Below, one piece after another: positions 41,601-50,303 of a stretch of DNA of 64,000 bases. The notes beneath the pieces were generated by a model. The model ran no database searches. It was not told the DNA's origin and saw only the letters and a program-made list of their open reading frames with translations. The translations under genes were made by a program, and so were the position numbers. Origin of the DNA: Sporisorium sorghi (lineage: Eukaryota > Basidiomycota > Ustilaginomycetes > Ustilaginales > Ustilaginaceae); contig JALCCG010000095.1 in the NCBI GenBank assembly GCA_023212695.1, forward strand, positions 1 through 64,000. The letters are read 5' to 3'. Numbering within the stretch: the stretch's first letter is position 1; each line of letters starts with the position of its first letter.

Positions 41601-43244
41601 GGTGCGGTCATCAAAGAGGGTGCCGCTGAGATCGGCGCCGTACATGGGCGGTTTGCCGAAGTTGAGGCTGCGCCAGTATTCGCTCTCGATCTCTCGACAC
41701 ACTTCGGGCGTCCACTCGGAAGGCGATGGCAAAGTGACGGGGGCAGCGGCCGAGGATTCGCCCAGCGATGCTGTGAGGGCATCGGAGGGTTGGCTAAGCT
41801 TGCTTGTCGACGCGTCAGGCTGAGCTTCGAGCTGTGCGAGCTGCTCTCTGGACAGCGCTTCCTTGCGCCAACAGTTCTTGTAGTCGAACGCGCACCACTC
41901 GTCGTGAGTTGTCGCCTCGGCTTCCTTCTTCTTTGGCTTGACGACCGAAGCGTCGCGGGATGCAGCAGGAGGCGGAGGCGGCGTCTTGACGGTAGAGTTG
42001 TGAACGATTCGCTGCGAACGACGCTCGGGAGACGAGGGAGACAAGAGGGAGGCTGGTGGAGGTGTTGTTGGTCGCACTTGCTCCTGTGCACTTTCGGCGG
42101 ACGTGTCTTGGTGGTCCTGTTCTGGTTCGGCACGTTTCCGTTTGCCATTGGTTTTGGCTTCACCAGCAGCGGCAACGATGGATGGTCGAGCCTTGCCACT
42201 CCTTGTGCGGACGCCGTCTTCTTCGAGGATGGAGGAGGAGGAGGAGGAGGCGGCACAGTCCTTGGTCCCAATGTTCTTCGGACCCCAACCGCCGTTGGAT
42301 ACACCTTCTACATCGACCTTCCACTTCATGCGGTACATCTCGGGACCCTTTTGCTCTTCCGAGAGGCAGACGTCAGCCCACTGCTTTGCGTTCCAGATCT
42401 TGGCAGATCGAGTGGTGTTAATCTGACGCCACACGCCGGAGCCGGCAGGGGTAAAGTGCTGGACGATGGCGTTGCGGATGCGAGCTTTCGAGATGTCGGC
42501 GTGCTGGTCTGGCTCGACGGTGTCTGCCTGTGATTCTGCTGCAGAGCTGGACTGCTTTTCGAGTGGACGGAGGTCGGGTAGCGAGTCGCGCCATTCCTTG
42601 GGAGGGACGACTTTGACGATTCCGTAGAGCATTCCCCAGCTGTCGACGGCTTGGCAGTAGGCGTAAAAGTCCTGGAACTGCTGCATGGTAGGCTCGAAGA
42701 CGGGAATGCCATCGTGAGCGGACGAGGTGGAGACGTCGGAGGGGTAAAAGTAGGCAGGCTGAATCGAGGCGAGAGGATGGTCTTGGAGTGACTGCTGCTG
42801 CGGCTGCTGCGGCTGCTGCGGCTGCTTGTCCTGTGAAGACGACGGTGCTGAAGGTTGAGGAGGATGCTCCGTCGTTGGCTGATTGTCTGAAGCGTCGACC
42901 AGAGGCTTTGCGGATGAAGATGAGGGCTCCGTAGTGGTCAACGTGGATGGGGCGTGGTCCGAACCTGCCGCGGAAGTAGCTGGTGTAGAGTGACGACTGG
43001 ATTCTGTGGGTTGATGTGCGGGTGACATGCCGTTAGAAGGGGATGATGCGGAGGCGGAGGCGGATGTGGCTGCTACTGCTGCTGATGTCGCTGAAGGTAC
43101 ATTGTCGAGGTGCGCAAGTCGCGGGGATGGAGTAGGTGCTGGATCGATGGCAGCTTCTAGTTGAGTGTGTGACTTTGCCGGCTGCGATGGAGCCTCAGCT
43201 TCCACCGGCGGAGGAGGGGTCGTGGTTGCGTCCGGGATCGACAT
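38631..43244 (-). CDS. JmjC histone demethylase of KDM4/JHDM3 type with extended PHD
   Basis: A single exon of 1537 residues. JmjN lies at about 178-215 ([20 protein letters not shown], then [14 protein letters not shown]). JmjC lies at about 560-710, with the iron ligands His and Glu in [19 protein letters not shown] (about 588) and the distal His in [20 protein letters not shown] (about 676); all three are present, so it should be active on methyl-lysine (H3K9/K36 in the family) with 2-oxoglutarate. An extended PHD follows at about 800-930 ([54 protein letters not shown]), then a Tudor-like piece. The last 450 residues are Gln/His/Pro/Tyr-rich. The frame stays open upstream into homopolymers; the ATG at 43242-43244 is preferred. 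Confidence 0.92.
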   Translation of the reverse strand: [1537 protein letters not shown]

Positions 43245-43735
43245 GGCTTGTACCAAGGGCAGACGAGTCGCTTTGGTGTCGAGGAACGACTCTGTCTGCC
43301 GTATAGCGAGTGGGTTGTAGGCTGCGCGTTTTGATCGTATAGGGAGAGGGCCGGATGCCGGCGAGGGGCGCCAAAAGAGCGGCGGGCTGAGCTGTACCGG
43401 TGCAACGAGATGAGCCAAAAGCCGGCGATTAGACTGCTGATACTGAACAGCTTTGGAGGAGGAGAGATGGTGGTAGTGTAGATCGATAGTCGACGACGAC
43501 AAAAAGCGGAATGACGAGCAAAATGACACTCTGACAAAGGGCCATCGGAAGCTCCGCATAGACGATGCAAAATGCGCAGCTGAGCGGAGAGAGAGAGAGA
43601 GAGCGAGAAAAGGCAGTCGAGCTCTCTTTTTTTTCTCTTTTTTTTCTCTCTTTCTCTCTGGTCGGAAAATAAGAATTGGAAGCGCACAGAAGAAGAGACT
43701 GAGCCAGAGCCGGGACAAAAACGATGAAGAAGCAG

Positions 43736-43766
<31 letters not shown>
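43736..43766. repeat. A31 homopolymer tract
   Basis: 31 uninterrupted A on the plus strand, followed after GAAG by another A11. It lies 124 bases from a T31 tract in the opposite orientation, so the two could pair. Confidence 0.9.
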
Positions 43767-43776
<10 letters not shown>

Positions 43777-43886
43777 AAAAAGGGTTTTCTGTCGTGTCGT
43801 TTAGCGGAGTGAGCGAGAGAGAGAGAGAGAGAGAGAGAGCTCTGCGCGCTTCCTTCTGCCTCTCGACTCGTTACGGCCAATCCGAA

Positions 43887-43890
<4 letters not shown>

Positions 43891-43921
<31 letters not shown>
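43891..43921. repeat. T31 homopolymer tract
   Basis: 31 uninterrupted T on the plus strand, the inverse of the A31 tract at 43736-43766. A (GA)n run lies between the two. Confidence 0.9.
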
Positions 43922-43922
<1 letters not shown>

Positions 43923-44168
43923 GCTGCGAAGACTGCTTCGGCATCGCTTCCGATGCTCCTCTGTTTCGCATTCGAAAGCACCCATCTCGTTCCAGAAGGC
44001 GAATCCGAATGTCGATGGTCGAGAGGGAGCAAGAAGGAGAGTGCGCGAACGGCAGGCATGAGCGCACGACCTTGGCCTCAGCTCGACTGCATGCATGCAC
44101 AGAAGCCAGGCACTTGGCGAGTGTTTAGGCCACGAATGCGCGAACAAAAAGCCAGCCAAAAAGAAGCA

Positions 44169-44188
44169 TTTTTTTTTTTTTTTTTTTT
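44169..44188. repeat. T20 homopolymer tract
   Basis: A run of 20 T in the same promoter region, about 250 bases from the T31 tract. Confidence 0.9.
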
Positions 44189-44941
44189 CAGGGATCGAAG
44201 GAAGATGCGCAGCTCAAAAGCCAAGACACAGCCAGACCCTTGGGACAGACAGACAGACGAGACAGCCTTTTGTTTTGTTTCTTTAGCGACATGCAGCTCC
44301 GCCCTTGAGTCAACTCACCCGCAAGCGCTTCTCTGCATTCGCAGCGTTGGCAGCATCCTGCTTTTCTCAGCTTGGTCACTTGGATAGCTAGACAGACACG
44401 CATACGAACCGCTCACTCAGGCAATCGCATTCACCGAGTATACGACACACGGTGCATCCGTTTGCGAGCGGTGACTTTGAAACGAGGGCTGGAAAGAAAC
44501 GGCGGACCTTCTATGCTTCGACGACGAGTCGTGTCGCGGAGTGCATGAAGTCTGAGCCCTCGTATGAGGTGGGTGGAACGGCAGCTGTGAAACCATCAAT
44601 TGCTGGCACAAGACTTGTCACAAAGAAAGCTTTGTCCTCTCGTCGAGAAATCCAAAATGAAATCGGCAGTCCCAACCGAAATCGGGGGAGCCGATTTGAG
44701 TGAGTGGGAAGGTGTTGTTGCATTCTGGCTGTGCTGTGTTGGTTGTGCGACAAAAACACGCACACGCCCAGACGCTCCAACACCAAGCTCGGCTGGACCG
44801 AACAAGACTCACCTCGAGCTGAAGAGTTGGTGTTGCTTCTTTGCTCCTCTACCTCTCTCTCGGTCTTTCCGTGCTACCTTACCTTACCTTTCCATCATCA
44901 CCACCCCTTTTTATACACATCACAACGCCACTTCGATCGCG

Positions 44942-45006
44942 ATGGACGATCTGCTCGATCTCAGCTGGCAGCCCACAACGACGGCAGCAAAAGCTCAGTC
45001 GAAGCA

Positions 45007-45040
<34 letters not shown>

Positions 45041-48013
45041 TCATCATCATCATCATCAGGTCTCGGCACCAACATCAACTCGGCCTTCTCCTCCTCGACG
45101 TCGAGCAGCAACAGCGCCAAACCTAACTACTATGGCTCCTCCTCATCATTTGCTGCGTCTTCTCCAAGCAAGCCGTCGTCATCGTCCTCTCCCGCCAAAG
45201 CATCCAAACCGATGGCCGCTTCCAACAATGACGATGCTTTCTCCTCCCTCTTCTCCTCGACGTCCACAGCAAAGCAGGAAGCCAGCTTGAGCCTAGCAGA
45301 GCGTCAGAACCTCGCCAGGCAACAAGCCCTTAAAAAAGCCGAGGACGACAAACGACGCAACGACGCCCTTTGGTCTGGAATCGAATCCTCCAGCTTTGGA
45401 GGAGGTAGCTCGGTTCCTACTCGTCCCGTCCAAGCAGCAGCGTCACCACGACCGCCATCGATTGTTGCTGAGCAGCGTCTCAACTCGCCTGTGCCTTCCG
45501 TGGCCAGCTCGTCTGCCAAGCAGGCTGCTCGGGATCCTTGGGACTTTGATGCATTCTCCTCTGCTGTGCCTGCAGCGTCGAAAGCCAGCACGCCCAAGCC
45601 GACCTTGTCGTCCAAGGCTGCGGCTCCGTCAAACGACCCGTTCGACTTTGACAGCTTCGATCAGCCGTTCTCTTCCTCTACTGCCACTGCTCCCAAAGCG
45701 TCTGTTCACGCCGAACATGACGACCAGGCAGACGACATCCTCGGTGCACTCGCCATGCCCGTCTCGGACGCACCAAAGCAGTCTCTCTCGGCACTCGATC
45801 CTCGCATTGCTTCGCTCTCCGGATCTGCTGCCACGTCCTCGGCTGGTAGCTCCAGGGTCCCCTCTCCAGCCAGCGGCAGTCGTCCTACTGGTGGTCGCTT
45901 TGCTTCAATCCGCCCCGGCTCTCCTCCACCACATGTCATAGGCCAAATCGTCGAGATGGGCTTCTCCCCTCAGCAGGCCAGGCAGGCTCTCGCTCGCACC
46001 GACACGGGAATCAACGTCGAGGCTGCCCTCGAGCTGCTTGTTGGTCAATGTGGTAGTGGCGACCAGGACGAAGATGAACGCCTCGCTCGCAAGCTCCAAG
46101 CCAGGGAACAAAGGCAAGCTCAATCCCAGTCTGCCGCCTTCCGCGACTCGGATGACGACCAAGAATTCGACGATCAGCAACATCGCCGTCATCGCAACCA
46201 GCCTCAACAGCGAGAACGACAACAGAGCAACAATGCCGCTGCTCCTACTCCACGTCGCACTCGACCGAATCAAGACGCACTCGACCCGGAAGCAGGTGCC
46301 GACTGGCAGCAACAGGCCGATCAACTCTACGCTCAAGCATCCGAGATCGGCACTTCGGTACTCAACAAGGCCAGCGCATTCTGGTCCTCGGCCAAAGCTC
46401 AAGCTCAAAAGGCTTTGGACGAGCGCAACCGTGCAGCAGCTGAGCGCAGCACCACCCCTTCGGATGCAGGCAGCGAACGTCATCGAGCACGCAGATGGGG
46501 CGCCTCCTCCGCAGCTCCACGCAAAGAGTGGGAAGGCAAGCCTAAATGGATGACCGATGCCGAGCTCGCCCAAGCCAACGGCGATGCCAGTCACGATTCC
46601 GGGCTGAGCAAGAGCAACGACGAGCCTGCTGCAGATGTCGGTGGATTCAAGGATTCCGACAACGAGGACGAGGCATCGGCTCCAGAGCCACCTACACGAG
46701 CTCCTCGTCGACCTGCTGCTGATGCTTCCGCCAATGCTGCCGCTGCCGCTAACGGTGGTGGCGGCGTCGCAGCAGCTGCAGCTGCCATGTCTTCTGCTGC
46801 GAGCGCTTTGTGGGGTGGCAGCAGCAAAGCCGAAGCTGCTCAGAACATCTCTCGCCAGCAAAGCCCTGCTCAAACACCGCCCAACTTGCCTGCTCGCAGC
46901 AGTGCTGCCGCGACTGCCAAAGCTCCCTACGTCTCGCCCAATCGACGCGGCGGCGCCGGCGGTACTCCAGCACGATCTGCTGCGCCTTCGCCCATCCCAC
47001 CCAAAGCACCCCTCAAACGCCGACCCATTCCATCCGACGCATCGCACTCGATCTCGTCGGCCAACCGCAACAAGGAGGAAGGCAACGAGCACTTCCGACG
47101 TGGCGCCTACGGCGATGCCGAGGCGAGCTACACGCGCGGCATTTCAGCCCTCGAATCGTCCTCGTCATCGGAATCGATCCGGCTCGTGCCGCTGTTGAGC
47201 AACCGTGCCAACGTGCGTCTCAAGAACGGCGATGCACCAGGCACCATTGCGGATTGCGACCAGCTGCTGGCCATTGTGTTGTCGCTGTTTGGAGGCTCAC
47301 AGCGCGACTCGAACGGGCGCGTGGCTGTGTATCGGGCGAGTCAGGAGGCTGCTTTGCCTGCCGAGCTCGCCGAGATTAACCTCAGGGAGACGTACGGCAA
47401 AGCGCTGGTGCGACGTGCGCAGGCACTCGAGGCCAACGAGCGCTGGAAGCTCGCCAAGGCGGACTGGGAGGTGTTGTTGGAGTACGAAAGGGCCGAGGGG
47501 TCGGGCGTCAAGACGGCGGCGAGCAATATGAAGTTTGCGAGGGAAGGGCTGCATCGATGCGGCAAGATGCTGGGCGAGAAGGTGGTCGGTCCGGCTGTCT
47601 CTTCCACTGCGCCTGCCGTCAAGTCCAACCCACGCCCTGCCGCTGCCACGACAGGAGGCGAGAAAGCGAGCGCAGCCTTTGCCGACCAACAACAGAAGCA
47701 AGCCGCAGAAGAATCGGCCAAGTTCGCACTCAAGGACAGCGTCGACGCCAAGATCGAGGCGTGGAAGCGCGGCAAGGAGACCAACCTGCGTGCGCTGCTC
47801 TCGTCGCTCGACACGATCGTGTGGCCCGAGCTGGGCTGGAAGCCGATCGCGCTGCATCAGGTGCTGGACCAGGCTGGGTTGAAGAGGAACTACACGAAGG
47901 CGATCGCGAGGCTGCATCCGGATAAGGTGAAGAAGGACGCGACGACCGAGCAGAAGATGATTGCCAGTGCGGCGTTTCATGCGCTCAACGAGGCGTGGAA
48001 TGCGGGTCAGTAG
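44942..48013 (+). CDS. Auxilin-like J-domain protein (Swa2 type, UBA-TPR-J)
   Basis: A single exon of 1023 residues. Three domains in order fit the fungal auxilin Swa2, which recruits Hsp70 to uncoat clathrin vesicles. A UBA domain lies at about 326-370 (VIGQIVEMGFSPQQARQALA, then NVEAALELLV). A TPR region lies at about 705-860 (KEEGNEHFRRGAYGDAEASY, RANVRLKNGD). A C-terminal J domain lies at about 960-1020 with the HPD motif in AIARLHPDKVKKDAT. The first 300 residues are Ser-rich with acidic DDLLDLSW and DPWDFDAF/DPFDFDSF motifs resembling clathrin or adaptor-binding peptides. Near the start a TCG run encodes a poly-Ser tract. The ATG at 44942 is chosen because the acidic start is natural and the upstream in-frame stretch is promoter-like. 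Convergent with the TMEM33-like gene. Confidence 0.9.
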
Positions 48014-48518
48014 AGGTGTAGAGAGGTGCGATTTATCAGTCGAGCTTCGGACGCTGCGTGTGTATTTCGAGTGTGAGGCGAGTGTTCGAAGTGGTCGTGT
48101 GCGGCTCGACTTTGTTGTACAGTCGGTTCAGGTCGACAAGGATGGCTCAAGGGAGATGCAACAAGATGTGGCTGCAGTCAGTCTGAACATCGAATGTCGC
48201 AAAAGCTACGCACGCGAAACACAACTCGAAACAATCATACACATCAATGAAGCATTATTTTGTTTTGAGAGAAGGAACTCGGACGAAGAGGTATGTATCA
48301 ATACTTAGGGGTAAGGATATGGGGGAAAGGACAAGGACGAGGAAGGGGATGATCGAGGTGCTGATTCGAGTGCAGGTGTCCTTTTGAGGTGAAGCACGGG
48401 ATCGACCAGTCGACTTGTGGCGGGAGAGCTGATGCGGGTCAACAGCGTCGAAACGGACCGCACCCACAATCAAGACCGAAATGCCTGTGTCGAATCGCGC
48501 GATGCTGTGCTGCGACGA
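48014..48518. other. Convergent intergenic region
   Basis: It lies between the stops of the auxilin-like and TMEM33-like genes. It holds 3' UTRs only. Nothing else was recognised. Confidence 0.5.
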
Positions 48519-49467
48519 CTACCTCCTCGGAGCCGCAGCTGGCGCACCCGCACCTGCAGCACCTGCTGGCGCACCACCCGCACCCGCAGGCTGACCCGCG
48601 CCACCCGCATTCTGCACGGACAGCACCGAGCTCGCATACCTCGAGATCAGATCCGTAAGCGTCAGATACGCCTTCCTCACGACCGGCGGGCAGCTCTGGT
48701 GCTGCGTATACCCATCCAAGACCGTCTTGACGTGCTGGAACGCGGCGCGCGTAAACGAGCTCATATAAAACCTGAGCCGCAAAAAGTGGGCGTAGAACAA
48801 CGGCGCCATGAGCGAGTTGCGGAAGAGCAGGGCTCCAAAGAGCACGCGCGCAAAGATGGCGACTTCGGCGTAGGCGACGAAGCGCATGGCGGGGTCGTAG
48901 TTCGCCTTGACCCAGGATTGGATGAACTTGGCGGTTTTGGCGGGGGGTGCGGCGGGCGATGCGGCGGGTGCACCTGCAGCGGCCTGGTTGGCGCCGGGTG
49001 CAGGCGAGGCCGAGGGGAACACGATGGGGATCACCGTAGTGCGCAGGAACGTCAGCACGTGAAACAGCGAAAACGTGACGAACGGCACGAGCGTGATGAA
49101 GATCGGCTTGGACATGAACCAGTACACGGCGAGGAAGAGGTACTGCACGTTCTCGTCCATCAGCGCGCGCTGGATGTACGCCTTGTTCAGCTGCGGCACC
49201 CCGAACGACTTGTACACCACCACGCAGTACGAGATGATCGCACCGAGATACGTGGCCGTGTACCAGCGCGAAAGACCGCCCGAGGAGGTCGCAAACATGA
49301 GCATTCCAGCGAGGTAGCGCAGACCGGCGAAAAAGCACAGGAAGTGGCCCGCCGCCCAGATGAGGTGCGGCGTCGACGCCGAGGGTCGCGGCTGTAGCAT
49401 AAACAGGCAGAAATGTCAGTCAGCAGCGGACGATGAAGCGGCACGGATGGGTGGAGCGACGTACCAT
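48519..49467 (-). CDS. TMEM33/Pom33/Tts1-family ER-nuclear envelope protein
   Basis: Two exons are proposed, 49465-49467 (the ATG alone) and 48519-49391, giving 291 residues. The donor is ATG|GTACGT and the acceptor is CTACAG before CCGCGACCC. Four hydrophobic stretches are visible: IWAAGHFLCFFAGLRYLAGM, YTATYLGAIISYCVVVY, YLFLAVYWFMSKPIFITLVP and FSLFHVLTFLRTTVIPIV. A soluble helical half follows (RFVAYAEVAIFARVLFGALL, then LRLRFYMSSFTRAAFQH). This is the TMEM33 family, whose fungal members Pom33/Tts1 shape the tubular ER and nuclear pores. The tail is Ala/Gly/Pro-rich. An alternative start without the intron is CAT-less (CTG) at 49400, so the spliced start is preferred; either way the rest is identical. 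Confidence 0.85.
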
Positions 49468-50303
49468 GATGGGCGAGTGCGAATGCGGGTGCTCTTCTTC
49501 GACGATTACGACAGCGAGCGACGTCTAGAGATTGGCTAAGCGATCAATGGTGAGGCTAGTGATCGAGACGATGGTGTTGGTGCTGAGCAACGACGACGAT
49601 GGTGCTGAGCGAGAATGTGATATCGTGGAAGGTGATGGTGATGGTGGTGACTACAAAAGGTGGAGGAACAACCGCGGATGGACCGATAACCTTTTGAAGG
49701 GCTGTGCGCGGCGCAGAAGAAAATCACACTCCGATTCCGCACTCACGACTGACAGGCTCAGCCGATAAAAGATGACTGACTGACTGACTGGCAGCAAAGG
49801 TGATCTGAGCGGGTTTTCCAGAAAATCTCACATTCTCGAAATGACGTGTCGAATCGCCTTCACGGAGATCCCGATCGGACTCGATCCGATCTGGAGTCAG
49901 AGTCATTTCATCAGCGTGATTTTGCGGGGATGCAACCGCTTATGAAGTTGCGAGCGGGTCATGCGAAAGAGCTGCGAGTAGGGTTCAACGGACTGCGCAT
50001 CCGCAGTGTGCTTCACTTCAATCTGACTCGACTCGACTCGACTCGACTCGGCACTCTCTCAACTCGCTCCTCCCGAACACCATCACTCTTCGGTATCACT
50101 CGCTTCTGCTCATTCACACTCCCACAGCATCACATCGCATCATCCGAATTCGCTTCACACGCTGCCGCGTCGCCACACAACGTCGTCGTCGTCGTCGGCG
50201 TCGTCGTCATCATCGCCATACGACTGCCGCCACTCCCATCATAGCTTCCGCAGCCAGACACAATAGCTAAGCATGATCGTCAGAATATCGATCTAGAGAA
50301 ACA
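49468..50303. promoter_or_regulatory. Divergent promoter region with short tandem repeats
   Basis: Both neighbours start here. It contains a TGAC tetranucleotide run at about 49773-49790, five perfect ACTCG copies at 50026-50050, and CGTCGTCGTC-type reiterations near 50180-50215. No gene was recognised. Confidence 0.5.
50026..50050. repeat. (ACTCG)5 tandem repeat
   Basis: Five perfect pentanucleotide copies in the promoter region of the GTPBP-domain gene. ACTCG/CGAGT arrays could be clustered transcription-factor sites or a simple microsatellite. Confidence 0.85.

Larger units (their letters stand above)
43245..44941. promoter_or_regulatory. Divergent promoter region with many simple repeats
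   Basis: It separates the KDM4-like gene (-) and the auxilin-like gene (+), so it carries both promoters. It contains GA runs at 43587-43603 and 43815-43839, an A31 tract, a T31 tract and a T20 tract. The frame open through this region on the minus strand is driven by these repeats and is not taken as coding. Confidence 0.5.

Noticed and set aside
40116..42533. 805-codon plus-strand frame across the KDM4-like gene
   Set aside because: It lies opposite the JmjC and PHD coding sequence. Its residues are the typical Leu/Arg/Val-rich complement of GC-rich coding DNA.
43245..44159. N-terminal extension of the KDM4-like protein through poly-Lys and poly-Phe runs
   Set aside because: The extension is produced by A31, T31 and GA repeats. 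The ATG at 43244 begins a normal disordered leader before JmjN.
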